Below, in pieces: positions 17,051-24,968 of a stretch of DNA of 64,000 bases (the stretch's first letter is position 1; the number at the start of each line of letters is the position of its first letter). The stretch spans positions 1-64,000 of the forward strand of contig CAKZZD010000020.1 of the NCBI GenBank assembly GCA_937886715.1, in the 5' to 3' direction. The notes below the pieces were generated by a model that was not told where the DNA came from, did no database searches, and saw only the letters and a program-made list of their open reading frames with translations. Origin of the DNA: an uncultured Bacteroidales bacterium. GTDB lineage: Bacteria > Bacteroidota > Bacteroidia > Bacteroidales > P3. The position numbers and the translations under genes were made by a program.

Positions 17051-18009
17051 CCGAAAGGGTGTTGCGTGATAGGATATTTGGCCATCGGATGATAGTCGCC
17101 GATCAGTCCGACAGGCTGTGCATGACGGATGTCGTAGACGGTCTGGATGCATTCCTTGGCCTCTTCGATACGGAAACCACGTCCGGCAAGCACTTCTTCA
17201 TAGCTGCGGGTGTGCAGGTCGGTGAAGCCGTTGCTGAATTCAAATTCAGAACCGTCGACCAAAATGGCGCGATAGGAGGTCTTGCCTTGCGCACGAGCCT
17301 CGTCGGGCAAATGATCGCCGTTGATGCTGAGGAAATAGCGCACACGAGCCTGGCGCAACTCAAGGTAGCCGGCCACACGGTCGTGGGTGGCCACATGGAC
17401 CACACTACGCTGCACGGGACCGAACACCCACGACAGCATGTCGTAGAAGTGTACGCCGATGTTGGTGGCCACACCACCGCTTTTCTGGACATTGCCCTTC
17501 CAGGACGCATAGTACCAATAGCCACGCGGAGTGATGTAGGTCAGATCGACATCGTAGATTTTGTCTTTCGGGCCGTTCTCGACACGCGCTTTCAGCTCGC
17601 GCACCGATGGGTGCAGACGAAGTTGGAAAATGGTGTACGCCTTGTGGCCTGTTTCGCGCTCAATGTCGATCAGCGAGTCGATATTCCACGGGCTCAGCAC
17701 GACAGGCTTCTCGCAGATGACATCTGCCCCAAGGCGCAAGCCATAGCGCGTGTGCGCATCATGCAGATAGTTGGGGGAGCAAACGCTGAGATAGTCGATA
17801 TTGCGACCCGTCGATTTGATGAAATTATTGTGGCGGTCAAAAAGCTCATATTCTGTAAAGAACGAAGCCCGTGGAAAATAGGAATCCATGATTCCCACTG
17901 AGTCGTTTTTGTCATACGCGGCAATGAGCTCGTTGCCGGTCTCTTTAATGGCCTTCAGATGGCGGGGGGCAACATATCCGCCCACCCCTATCATGACGAA
18001 ATTTTTCAT
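17044..18009 (-). CDS. wbpB: Gfo/Idh/MocA oxidoreductase (WbpB-like)
   Basis: A 321-residue NAD-dependent dehydrogenase. The N-terminal dinucleotide site is IGVGGYVAPRHL, the family motif CEKP lies near residue 106, and the QLRLHPSV and GGVATNIGVHFYDML segments are typical of WbpB/WlbA. It oxidises the 3-hydroxyl of UDP-GlcNAcA, giving the substrate for WbpE. Gene order wbpB-wbpD-wbpE-wbpA with overlaps makes a complete four-step route to UDP-2,3-diacetamido-2,3-dideoxy-glucuronate. Confidence 0.9.
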   Translation of the reverse strand: MKNFVMIGVGGYVAPRHLKAIKETGNELIAAYDKNDSVGIMDSYFPRASFFTEYELFDRHNNFIKSTGRNIDYLSVCSPNYLHDAHTRYGLRLGADVICEKPVVLSPWNIDSLIDIERETGHKAYTIFQLRLHPSVRELKARVENGPKDKIYDVDLTYITPRGYWYYASWKGNVQKSGGVATNIGVHFYDMLSWVFGPVQRSVVHVATHDRVAGYLELRQARVRYFLSINGDHLPDEARAQGKTSYRAILVDGSEFEFSNGFTDLHTRSYEEVLAGRGFRIEEAKECIQTVYDIRHAQPVGLIGDYHPMAKYPITQHPFGW

Positions 18010-18872
18010 TATTTATTAATATTGTTCAGGCATGTTTGCAAACTCTCGGTCCAATGCGGGATGGCAATGCCGAATGTCTCTTTTATCTTGGTTTTGTCGA
18101 GCACCGAATAGCTGGGCCGCTTCACGGGGCTGGGAAACTCATTGCTGTGGCAGGGCATCACCCGGCATGCGGTGTGTCCGGCTCGCCGGGCAATCTCATA
18201 TGCAAAATCGTACCAACTGCACACGCCTTCATTAGCGAAATGATACAATCCCGGATATTCGATATAGCCATCACTCTCAACGATGTGCACCAATACCTTG
18301 GCCAAGTCGCCTGCATAAGTGGGAGTCCCCACCTGGTCGAAGACAACCTTCACTTCCGGCCGTGTGGAGGTCAAGTTGAGCATCGTCAGCAGGAAGTTTT
18401 TCCCGTACTCGCTGTACAGCCACGAAGTGCGCACTATCACATGGCGGCGACAACGTTTGGCAGCCGTCTCCCCCGCCCATTTTGTGCGGCCATAGGCACC
18501 GGTAGGATTACCCTCCTCTGTCTCTCGGCAAGGAGTATTGTTCATGTTGCCTCCAAAGACATAGTCGGTCGAAACATGAAGCAATCCGCCCCCTACCCTC
18601 TCCATAGCATCGGCCAGGTATCCCACCGCCTCGGCGTTGATGCGCTCGGCCGTAGCCTCGTCGCTCTCCGCTTTGTCGACATTGGTATAGGCGGCGCAGT
18701 TGACAACCACATCTATACCGTGACTGCGGACATACTCGTCGACAGCTTCGCCCGAAGTGATGTCCAGTTCATCAACATCGGTGAAGAAATAATGGTTGGC
18801 CAGTGTCGGGGCCAAAAGCCGCAGATGGGTTCCCAATTGTCCGTTGGCGCCGGTGATCAATACATTCTTCAT
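18009..18872 (-). CDS. rfbD: dTDP-4-dehydrorhamnose reductase
   Basis: A 287-residue short-chain dehydrogenase/reductase that completes dTDP-L-rhamnose. NAD(P) is bound at TGANGQLG; the catalytic STDYVFGG and YGRTKWAGE motifs (YxxxK) are intact. It shares base 18009 with the start of wbpB and follows rfbC by 9 bp, so it belongs to the same operon. The dTDP-glucose 4,6-dehydratase gene (rfbB) that should accompany it is not in this window. Confidence 0.96.
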   Translation of the reverse strand: MKNVLITGANGQLGTHLRLLAPTLANHYFFTDVDELDITSGEAVDEYVRSHGIDVVVNCAAYTNVDKAESDEATAERINAEAVGYLADAMERVGGGLLHVSTDYVFGGNMNNTPCRETEEGNPTGAYGRTKWAGETAAKRCRRHVIVRTSWLYSEYGKNFLLTMLNLTSTRPEVKVVFDQVGTPTYAGDLAKVLVHIVESDGYIEYPGLYHFANEGVCSWYDFAYEIARRAGHTACRVMPCHSNEFPSPVKRPSYSVLDKTKIKETFGIAIPHWTESLQTCLNNINK

Positions 18873-18881
18873 GATTCTGTC

Positions 18882-19439
18882 TTACATTTCAAACGGAGAG
18901 TCAAGCTGAGCCAGTCGGGGATGACGGCTGTCCTTGTCTGAAAGCACAACCTCGTCGTCCGGGAAAGGCCATTCGATAGCCAGGTCCGCGTCGTTCCATG
19001 CAATGGCGCCCTCAGCCTCCGGATGGTAGTATTCATCACATTTATACTGAAACACAGCCACATCGCTCAGCACGGCAAAGCCATGTGCAAAACCTTTCGG
19101 TATGAAAAACTGGCGATGGTTGTCTTCTGTGAGCTCCACCGCCACATGCTGCCCATAGGTAGGCGAGCCTTTGCGGATGTCGACCGCCACGTCGAGGACC
19201 CTGCCTACAACCACCCGCACCAGCTTGGCCTGTGCATACGGGGGCTTCTGGAAATGCAGTCCGCGAACCACGCCACGCGACGACCTCGACTCGTTATCCT
19301 GCACGAAATCAACATGCAGGCCGGTGGCCTCGGCAAATGCCTTCGCATTGAAACTCTCGAAAAAATAGCCTCTCGAATCGCCAAATATCCTGGGCTCCAC
19401 TATCACAGGCCCTTCGATGGATGTTTTTATGATATTCAT
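18882..19439 (-). CDS. rfbC: dTDP-4-dehydrorhamnose 3,5-epimerase
   Basis: A 185-residue cupin-fold epimerase. The SRGVVRGLHFQ motif carries the catalytic histidine (about residue 63), and PKGFAHGFAVLSD and YYHPEAEGAIAWND are standard for RmlC. It acts on dTDP-4-keto-6-deoxyglucose before RfbD. It lies 6 bp after rfbA. Confidence 0.97.
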   Translation of the reverse strand: MNIIKTSIEGPVIVEPRIFGDSRGYFFESFNAKAFAEATGLHVDFVQDNESRSSRGVVRGLHFQKPPYAQAKLVRVVVGRVLDVAVDIRKGSPTYGQHVAVELTEDNHRQFFIPKGFAHGFAVLSDVAVFQYKCDEYYHPEAEGAIAWNDADLAIEWPFPDDEVVLSDKDSRHPRLAQLDSPFEM

Positions 19440-19445
19440 TTCCTT

Positions 19446-20321
19446 TTATCCTTGTATCATCCTCAGCAGATACTGACCGTATTGGTTTTTCTCCATAGGC
19501 TTCGCCACACGGCGGACATCGTCGGCGGAAAGCCACCCCATCTCATAGCCGATACTTTCGAGGCAGGCCACCTTCAGGCCCTGGCGTTTTTCAATCACCT
19601 CGATGAACGTCGAAGCCTCGGCCAACGAATCGTGCGTGCCGGTATCAAGCCATGCAAATCCGCGACCCATCAGCTGGACATTGAGTTCGCCGTCCTGCAG
19701 GAAAGCCTGGTTGACGGAGGTGATCTCCAGCTCGCCGCGGGCGCTGGGCTTGATCCCTTTGGCCACCCTGACCACCTTGTTGGGATAGAAATAGAGCCCC
19801 ACCACCGCATAGTTCGACTTGGGCTGTTTGGGTTTCTCTTCTATTGAAAGCACCCTGCCTTCGGCATCGAATTCGGCCACGCCGTAGCGCTCCGGATCCG
19901 ACACCCAATAGCCGAACACCGTTGCACGGCTATCATTCTCGGCATTGTACACAGCCTGGCGCAGCATCTGGCCCAGGCCGTTGCCGTGGAAGATATTGTC
20001 GCCCAGCACCAGACAGACCGAATCATCGCCGATAAACTCCTCGCCGATGATGAATGCCTGGGCCAGCCCGTCGGGTGACGGCTGTTCGGCATACGTGAAA
20101 CGCACGCCGAAATCGCTGCCGTCGCCAAGCAGGCGCTTGAAGCCGGGCAGGTCATAGGGGGTCGAGATTATCAGTATATCACGGATTCCGGCCAGCATAA
20201 GCACCGATATCGGATAATACACCATGGGTTTGTCGTAGATCGGAAGCAACTGCTTGCTCACGCCCTTCGTGATCGGATACAGGCGTGTGCCTGAGCCTCC
20301 GGCCAAAACTATACCTTTCAT
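19446..20321 (-). CDS. rfbA: Glucose-1-phosphate thymidylyltransferase
   Basis: A 291-residue nucleotidyltransferase making dTDP-glucose from dTTP and glucose-1-phosphate. The start MKGIVLAGGSGTRLYPITKG is the canonical nucleotide-binding site and VLGDNIFHGNG and EEKPKQPKSNYAVVGLYFY follow in the normal order. First of the three rfb genes in the operon, 16 bp after the BY-kinase gene. Confidence 0.97.
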   Translation of the reverse strand: MKGIVLAGGSGTRLYPITKGVSKQLLPIYDKPMVYYPISVLMLAGIRDILIISTPYDLPGFKRLLGDGSDFGVRFTYAEQPSPDGLAQAFIIGEEFIGDDSVCLVLGDNIFHGNGLGQMLRQAVYNAENDSRATVFGYWVSDPERYGVAEFDAEGRVLSIEEKPKQPKSNYAVVGLYFYPNKVVRVAKGIKPSARGELEITSVNQAFLQDGELNVQLMGRGFAWLDTGTHDSLAEASTFIEVIEKRQGLKVACLESIGYEMGWLSADDVRRVAKPMEKNQYGQYLLRMIQG

Positions 20322-20337
20322 CTTACAATTTCATTTT

Positions 20338-22746
20338 TTATTTTTCGTTATCAGCTTCGCTGGCATCGCTGACTTCGCCGTAACCATAGCCGTAGCCGTA
20401 GCCATAGCCATAGCCATAACCATAGCCGTAACCGTAGCCATAGCCGCCATAGCGCTTGGTGGACAGCGGCACGTCGGTGATCACCACAGCCATATTCTTG
20501 AACCGGCCCTTGTCGGACATGTCCTGGATAAACGGCAGCATGTTTTTCACCAGCACACCCACACGCATGATATACGCCGTCATGTCGGCCACACGGTTGA
20601 TGATCGAAGCGTCGGCCACCACCTGCGCGGGCGTCGAGTCGAAGATGATATAGTCATAATGGGCCCTCAGGTAGTCCACCAGCTTGTCGATCTTGTCGCT
20701 CATCAGCAGCTGCGTCGCGTTGGGCGGAGTCTTTTCGCAGACGATATAGTCCAGATGGTCTGACGTCTCGCTGTGCATGATATACTGCTCCATCGGGCCG
20801 TCGTTGTCGATCAGGTAATGGATCAGACCCATCTTGTTGTGGCGGTCGATGGTCTTCGAAAGGCTGCGCTTGCGCAAGTCGAAGTCCACCAGCACCGTCC
20901 GCTTGCCCACATAGGCCAGCGACAAAGCCAGGTTCAACGCCGTATAGGTCTTGCCCTCGCCGGGTGTCGTCGACACGGTCTGTATCACTTTCTGTCCCTC
21001 TTTCATGAAGAACGGGATGTTGGAATGCAGCAGCCTGAATGCCTCCGTCACGGCGTCAGTGCCGCTGGCCGTCACGATGATCTCGTCGTTCACTCGCGAC
21101 GACGGCTTCTGCGGTATCTCGCCCAGCACAGGCAGGCTAGTCATCTTTTCCACATCCATTTTCGAGCGCAGCTTCACATCGAAGAAACGGATGCCGAAGA
21201 TCACCGCGAAAGGTATCAGCAGGCCAATGATCAGCGCCACCAATCCGTACATCATCAGCCGCGGGCCGGTCAGGCTCACAATGGCGGGCTCCACCACCTT
21301 GGCATTCGCCACCGCCACGGCCAGGTTCATCGCCGTCTCTTCACGCTTGCTCAACAGATACAGAAACAATTCCTCTTTGATCTTCTGCTGGCGCTCCACC
21401 TCGGTCACAGCCTTGGTCTGGGTAGGCATCATCGCAATCTGGTTGCGCACATGCTGCTCCTGGTTCCGGGCCTCCTGCAGGCGTATCGTCGTGGCATTGA
21501 TCACATTGTTGATTGACGTGATGATGGCGCTCAGCTGATTGTTGAGCGACTGCTTCAGCTCCCTCGCCTGCGGGTTGTTCTCGCCGGCGGTGATCGTCAG
21601 CTGTTTGTATTGGTTCAGGCTCCGGTTGTAGGCGGCAATCTGGCTCTGCACGCCGGCATCGCTCGTACCCAGGTTCGCCGGTATCAGCTCCTCTTTGTTC
21701 AACGGGTCGGAAATGCTGTTCTTGATATCCCTCAAAATCGACAGCTCGGCTTCCAACTGCACCACCTGGTCGGTATATCGGGTGCTCGTCTGCTGCAGTA
21801 TCGACGAGGCACTCGACAATTCAGGCAGCTGCGAGCTCTTCTTCAGCTGCTCCACCTGCGAGTCCACACTTCCCAGCTCGCCCGAGATCAGCGCTATACG
21901 CTCGGTTATGAATTTTTCCGTCTTCTGCGCCACCTTGTTCTTGTCGTCGATGGCGTCGTCGTTGTACACCGCAATCAGCGTGTCCACTATCTGCTTGGCG
22001 CGGTCCGAATTCTCGTCCTTGTACGAGATGGCCAGGATCGACGCCATCTTGTCCACTCGCGTCACACTCAGGTTCTTCACCAGCCTGCGGGCCATCGGCA
22101 GCACCTCGCTCACGCCCATATGGAGCTTCACTCCCTGGAACTCCGACGAATAGTGCGGCGTCTTGTCCACCTTGATCAGCAGCGTGTCGTCAAGCTCGAC
22201 CGGCTCGCCATATTTGGCCAACTTCTTCAGATGGAAATGCTTCGACTCCACCTGGTACGTGTCATGCGTCTTGGGGGTCACCGTCAGGTTGAGGTTCATC
22301 ACGTGGCTCTCGCTCTTTTCGTACACCGAAAGCTTGACGGGAGCATTGCCGAAATAGGATATCTTCTTGAACAGGTCGCGACGCGAACAGGTGTAGTTCA
22401 GGTCCAGACGGTCGATCACCTGGCACATCAGCGCCGACGAACGCATCATATAGATCTCGTTCGCCAGCGACAGGTCGGTGTTGCCCATATTGTTCAGGAT
22501 GGCGTCCATATTCTGCGACGCCACATTCTTCTTGTCGTTGTCGCGCACCAGCACCGTGCCCGATGCCGTGTACAACTTCGGCTGGGCTTTGTACACGAAG
22601 GCCGCAATCACGAGGCATGCCACCACCGAGATGACAAACCAATACCAATTGTCAAGAACCATGAAGACGATATCGCGGATCGAAATCGTATTCTCCGATT
22701 CGTTGCCCGACATGTTCCGGTTCTGGTTGTTGTTGCTATTCTCCAT
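20338..22746 (-). CDS. Chain-length determinant/tyrosine autokinase (Wzc-type BY-kinase)
   Basis: An 802-residue inner-membrane protein. A Wzz domain lies between two membrane helices (about 30-50 and 500-520) with long coiled-coil stretches in the periplasm. The cytoplasmic BY-kinase domain has Walker A (TPGEGKT, about 592), Walker A' (VDFDLR, about 620) and Walker B (IIFDST, about 697). The C-terminal tyrosine cluster is extreme: RYGG followed by eleven Tyr-Gly units before an acidic end, 12 tyrosines in all. Phosphorylation of this tail controls polymer length and export in Wzc homologs. The gene lies between the wza-like gene (30 bp upstream) and rfbA. Confidence 0.93.
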   Translation of the reverse strand: MENSNNNQNRNMSGNESENTISIRDIVFMVLDNWYWFVISVVACLVIAAFVYKAQPKLYTASGTVLVRDNDKKNVASQNMDAILNNMGNTDLSLANEIYMMRSSALMCQVIDRLDLNYTCSRRDLFKKISYFGNAPVKLSVYEKSESHVMNLNLTVTPKTHDTYQVESKHFHLKKLAKYGEPVELDDTLLIKVDKTPHYSSEFQGVKLHMGVSEVLPMARRLVKNLSVTRVDKMASILAISYKDENSDRAKQIVDTLIAVYNDDAIDDKNKVAQKTEKFITERIALISGELGSVDSQVEQLKKSSQLPELSSASSILQQTSTRYTDQVVQLEAELSILRDIKNSISDPLNKEELIPANLGTSDAGVQSQIAAYNRSLNQYKQLTITAGENNPQARELKQSLNNQLSAIITSINNVINATTIRLQEARNQEQHVRNQIAMMPTQTKAVTEVERQQKIKEELFLYLLSKREETAMNLAVAVANAKVVEPAIVSLTGPRLMMYGLVALIIGLLIPFAVIFGIRFFDVKLRSKMDVEKMTSLPVLGEIPQKPSSRVNDEIIVTASGTDAVTEAFRLLHSNIPFFMKEGQKVIQTVSTTPGEGKTYTALNLALSLAYVGKRTVLVDFDLRKRSLSKTIDRHNKMGLIHYLIDNDGPMEQYIMHSETSDHLDYIVCEKTPPNATQLLMSDKIDKLVDYLRAHYDYIIFDSTPAQVVADASIINRVADMTAYIMRVGVLVKNMLPFIQDMSDKGRFKNMAVVITDVPLSTKRYGGYGYGYGYGYGYGYGYGYGYGYGEVSDASEADNEK
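20377..20442 (-). repeat. Hexanucleotide repeat coding for (Tyr-Gly)11
   Basis: Eleven 6-bp units of GCC/ACC plus GTA/ATA on the plus strand encode alternating Tyr and Gly in the BY-kinase tail. Unit sequences vary at the third codon positions, so this is selected protein sequence as well as a repeat. Gain or loss of units keeps the frame. Confidence 0.9.
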
Positions 22747-22776
22747 TCTTTTGGGGGGATATTTTCTGTTTGACGA

Positions 22777-23622
22777 CTAATTGTTCGCGCCGTTCAGCCT
22801 TTGGGCATAGCTGCGCGTCAGGAAATAGTAGTAGAACACACTGGCGATGGTCGACACGATCGACACTCCGCTCGAGATATACGTCAGCAGTATCGGGTCG
22901 CGGTCGGCGGTGCTCCGGCGCTTCTTGTTCGGCTCCACAAACACCACATCGTTCTGATGCAGGTAGTAGTACGGCGAATTGAACACATCCTTCGAGGTCA
23001 GGTCGATCTCGCCGATGGTGCGCATCCCGTTCTCCTCGCGGATCACCGTCACATTGTTGCGCTGTCCGTAGATGGTCAGGTCGCCCACCATGCTGATGGC
23101 CTCGAATATGGTCAGCCGCTCGCCGCTGGCCTCGATCCTTCCGGGACGGGCCACCTCGCCCAGCACGCTCACCTTGAAATTCATCAGCTTCACCGTCACC
23201 ACGGCATCCCTGATGTGGCCTTCCGATATCAGGCGCGACTGCAGCGCCGTCGCCAGCTCGGCAAACGACATCCCCTGCACATGCACCCGCCCCAGCACCG
23301 GGAAGATGATGTCGCCTTCCGGGCTCACCAGATAGCCCGTCACCATCGACGCGTTAGGGTTCAGCACCACGCCGTCGACGGTGGCAATCTTGTTCGTCTC
23401 CTCGTTGAAAAGCGCCGTCGCGGCCGGCGACTGGCTTCCCACGTAGATATACAACAAGTCGTTCGGCTGTATGCCATTCGACACCTGGCCCTTGACAGCC
23501 ATCGCCGAATCTCTCGGCGCATCCTTCACATAAGTCAACTCAGTGGGTGTGCTGCACGACGCAAACATCACCGCAACTCCCACAAAAATCGCTGATGCTA
23601 CTTTGAAAAAAACACTCTTCAT
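22777..23622 (-). CDS. Polysaccharide export lipoprotein (Wza/SLBB type)
   Basis: Read from ATG 23622 the product is 281 residues with a lipoprotein signal peptide (MFASC lipobox). A polysaccharide-export domain (QPNDLLYIYV, SPEGDIIFPVLGRVHVQGMS) is followed by an SLBB-like domain (VLGEVARPGRIEASGERLTIFEAI). A C-terminal hydrophobic segment lies near the end. The frame extends to 23694, but those residues lack sense as a signal sequence. Together with the downstream BY-kinase it forms the envelope-spanning export machine; this is the first gene of the minus-strand operon. Confidence 0.92.
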   Translation of the reverse strand: MKSVFFKVASAIFVGVAVMFASCSTPTELTYVKDAPRDSAMAVKGQVSNGIQPNDLLYIYVGSQSPAATALFNEETNKIATVDGVVLNPNASMVTGYLVSPEGDIIFPVLGRVHVQGMSFAELATALQSRLISEGHIRDAVVTVKLMNFKVSVLGEVARPGRIEASGERLTIFEAISMVGDLTIYGQRNNVTVIREENGMRTIGEIDLTSKDVFNSPYYYLHQNDVVFVEPNKKRRSTADRDPILLTYISSGVSIVSTIASVFYYYFLTRSYAQRLNGANN

Positions 23623-23681
23623 TATTATAAAATATTCATTGACAATCGCTTTACATATCATTGCCCAAAAAACGGACACCG

Positions 23682-23689
23682 CAAAGATA
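23682..23689 (-). promoter_or_regulatory. Likely -7 element of the minus-strand polysaccharide operon
   Basis: TATCTTTG on the minus strand, about 60 nt before the wza-like start codon. No TTTG at the ideal distance is seen, only a T-rich stretch, so the call rests on the -7 element and position. Confidence 0.5.
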
Positions 23690-23779
23690 CACACTTTTTT
23701 TTAATAAAAACATAAAAATAATTAATGCCACATCGCCCTCCCTGCCGCACCATCCCCTCCCCATGGCCGGTCGATGTAC

Positions 23780-23834
23780 GTCTGTTGTACGACTGTTGTA
23801 CGAAAAAAGTTCGTACAACAGTCGTACAACAGAC
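23780..23834. repeat. Perfect 25-bp inverted repeat with 5-nt loop
   Basis: Arms 23780-23804 and 23810-23834 are exactly complementary. Each arm contains two copies of CTGTTGTACGA, so the site holds four copies of one 11-bp motif. It lies between two divergent transcription units, upstream of both. No T run follows it, so it is not a normal terminator. It may be an operator or a hairpin element. Confidence 0.85.
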
Positions 23835-23942
23835 GCTCAACAGACGCCCACACCACGCACAGCCCTCCTTCCGAAACCGCTCACTATCAACCCCCTCGAC
23901 GCACATCTTCATTTCCGGCTTCCGCAGTCCGCAAATTTGTCG

Positions 23943-23950
23943 TACCTTTG
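23943..23950 (+). promoter_or_regulatory. Likely -7 element of the kamB-like gene
   Basis: TACCTTTG ends 10 nt before the ATG at 23961. If used, transcription would start only a few nucleotides before the start codon, making a nearly leaderless mRNA. The -33 region is weak. Confidence 0.5.
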
Positions 23951-23960
23951 CATCCCGAAT

Positions 23961-24968
23961 ATGCCATTTGTCAATCAGATACTTCAGCACCGGAGCCTCT
24001 CTATCGTGGGCCTCGAAAAGAACACCGGCAAGACGGTCTGCCTCAACTATATCCTCCGCCGTCTCAACGAATTGGGTGTTCCCGTCGGCGTCACATCCAT
24101 CGGTGTCGACGGCGAACAGATCGACAGCGTCTTCGCCACAGCCAAGCCTGAAGTGACCATCTACGAAGGGTCGCGTTTCATCACCTCCGAGCAGCACTAC
24201 ATCAAGCGCCAGGCCGTGTCGGAAATCGAGCACGTCGACAGCCGCCGCACCGCCCTCGGACCGCTGGTGACAGCCCGCGTGCTCATCCGCGGCAAAGTGC
24301 TCCTCAGCGGTGCCGCCACCACAGCCTCCCTGCGCGGCCAGATCGAACGCCTGCAATCCATAGGGTGCCGACTGGCCATCGTCGACGGCGCCCTGTCGAG
24401 GCTCAGCCTCGCATCGCCCACCGTGACCGACTGCATGGTGCTGGCCACCGGCGCCGCCGTGTCGGCCAACCTCAAGCAGCTCGTGGCCAAAACGCGCTTC
24501 GTGCACCACCTCATCTGCCTCGACGAAGTGGCCCCCGCCCTCCGCGACACCCTCAACCCCATCGCCGGAGGCCTCTGGGCCATCGACGACGACGGCCAGC
24601 CACACGACCTCGGCATCGCCTCCGTCTTCCTCATCGGCAACGCCGGCAACGACCTCCTGCGCTTCGGCCACACCCTGTTCGCCTCCGGCGCCGTCAGCGA
24701 TCGCCTCCTCAAAGCCCTCGCCCCTCTCGCCAACGACATCACCCTCGTGGCGCGCGACTTCACCAAGCTCTTCCTCACTCCCGAAGCCTACAACGACTTC
24801 ACACACCGCGGCAACCGGCTGCTCGTCCTGCAGCGCTCACGCTTGGTAGCCGTCACCCTCAACCCCACCTCTCCCCAAGGCTTCCTCCTCGACAGCCGCA
24901 ACGCCTGCGACGCCCTCAGCGACGCCCTACAGACTCCTGTCTACGACATAATGAAAATCACACAATGA
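23961..24968 (+). CDS. kamB: Lysine 5,6-aminomutase reactivase subunit KamB-like protein
   Basis: A 335-residue protein with a P-loop (GLEKNTGKT, about residues 16-24) near its start and no membrane segments. The pairing with a MutS-like ATPase lacking DNA-binding domains directly downstream (4-bp overlap) is the hallmark of the KamB-KamC pair, thought to reactivate the B12-dependent lysine 5,6-aminomutase. The aminomutase genes are not in the window. The ATG at 23961 is chosen because the frame upstream of it crosses the palindrome and promoter. The name is from recall of this pair; the match is not tested. Confidence 0.65.
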   Translation: MPFVNQILQHRSLSIVGLEKNTGKTVCLNYILRRLNELGVPVGVTSIGVDGEQIDSVFATAKPEVTIYEGSRFITSEQHYIKRQAVSEIEHVDSRRTALGPLVTARVLIRGKVLLSGAATTASLRGQIERLQSIGCRLAIVDGALSRLSLASPTVTDCMVLATGAAVSANLKQLVAKTRFVHHLICLDEVAPALRDTLNPIAGGLWAIDDDGQPHDLGIASVFLIGNAGNDLLRFGHTLFASGAVSDRLLKALAPLANDITLVARDFTKLFLTPEAYNDFTHRGNRLLVLQRSRLVAVTLNPTSPQGFLLDSRNACDALSDALQTPVYDIMKITQ

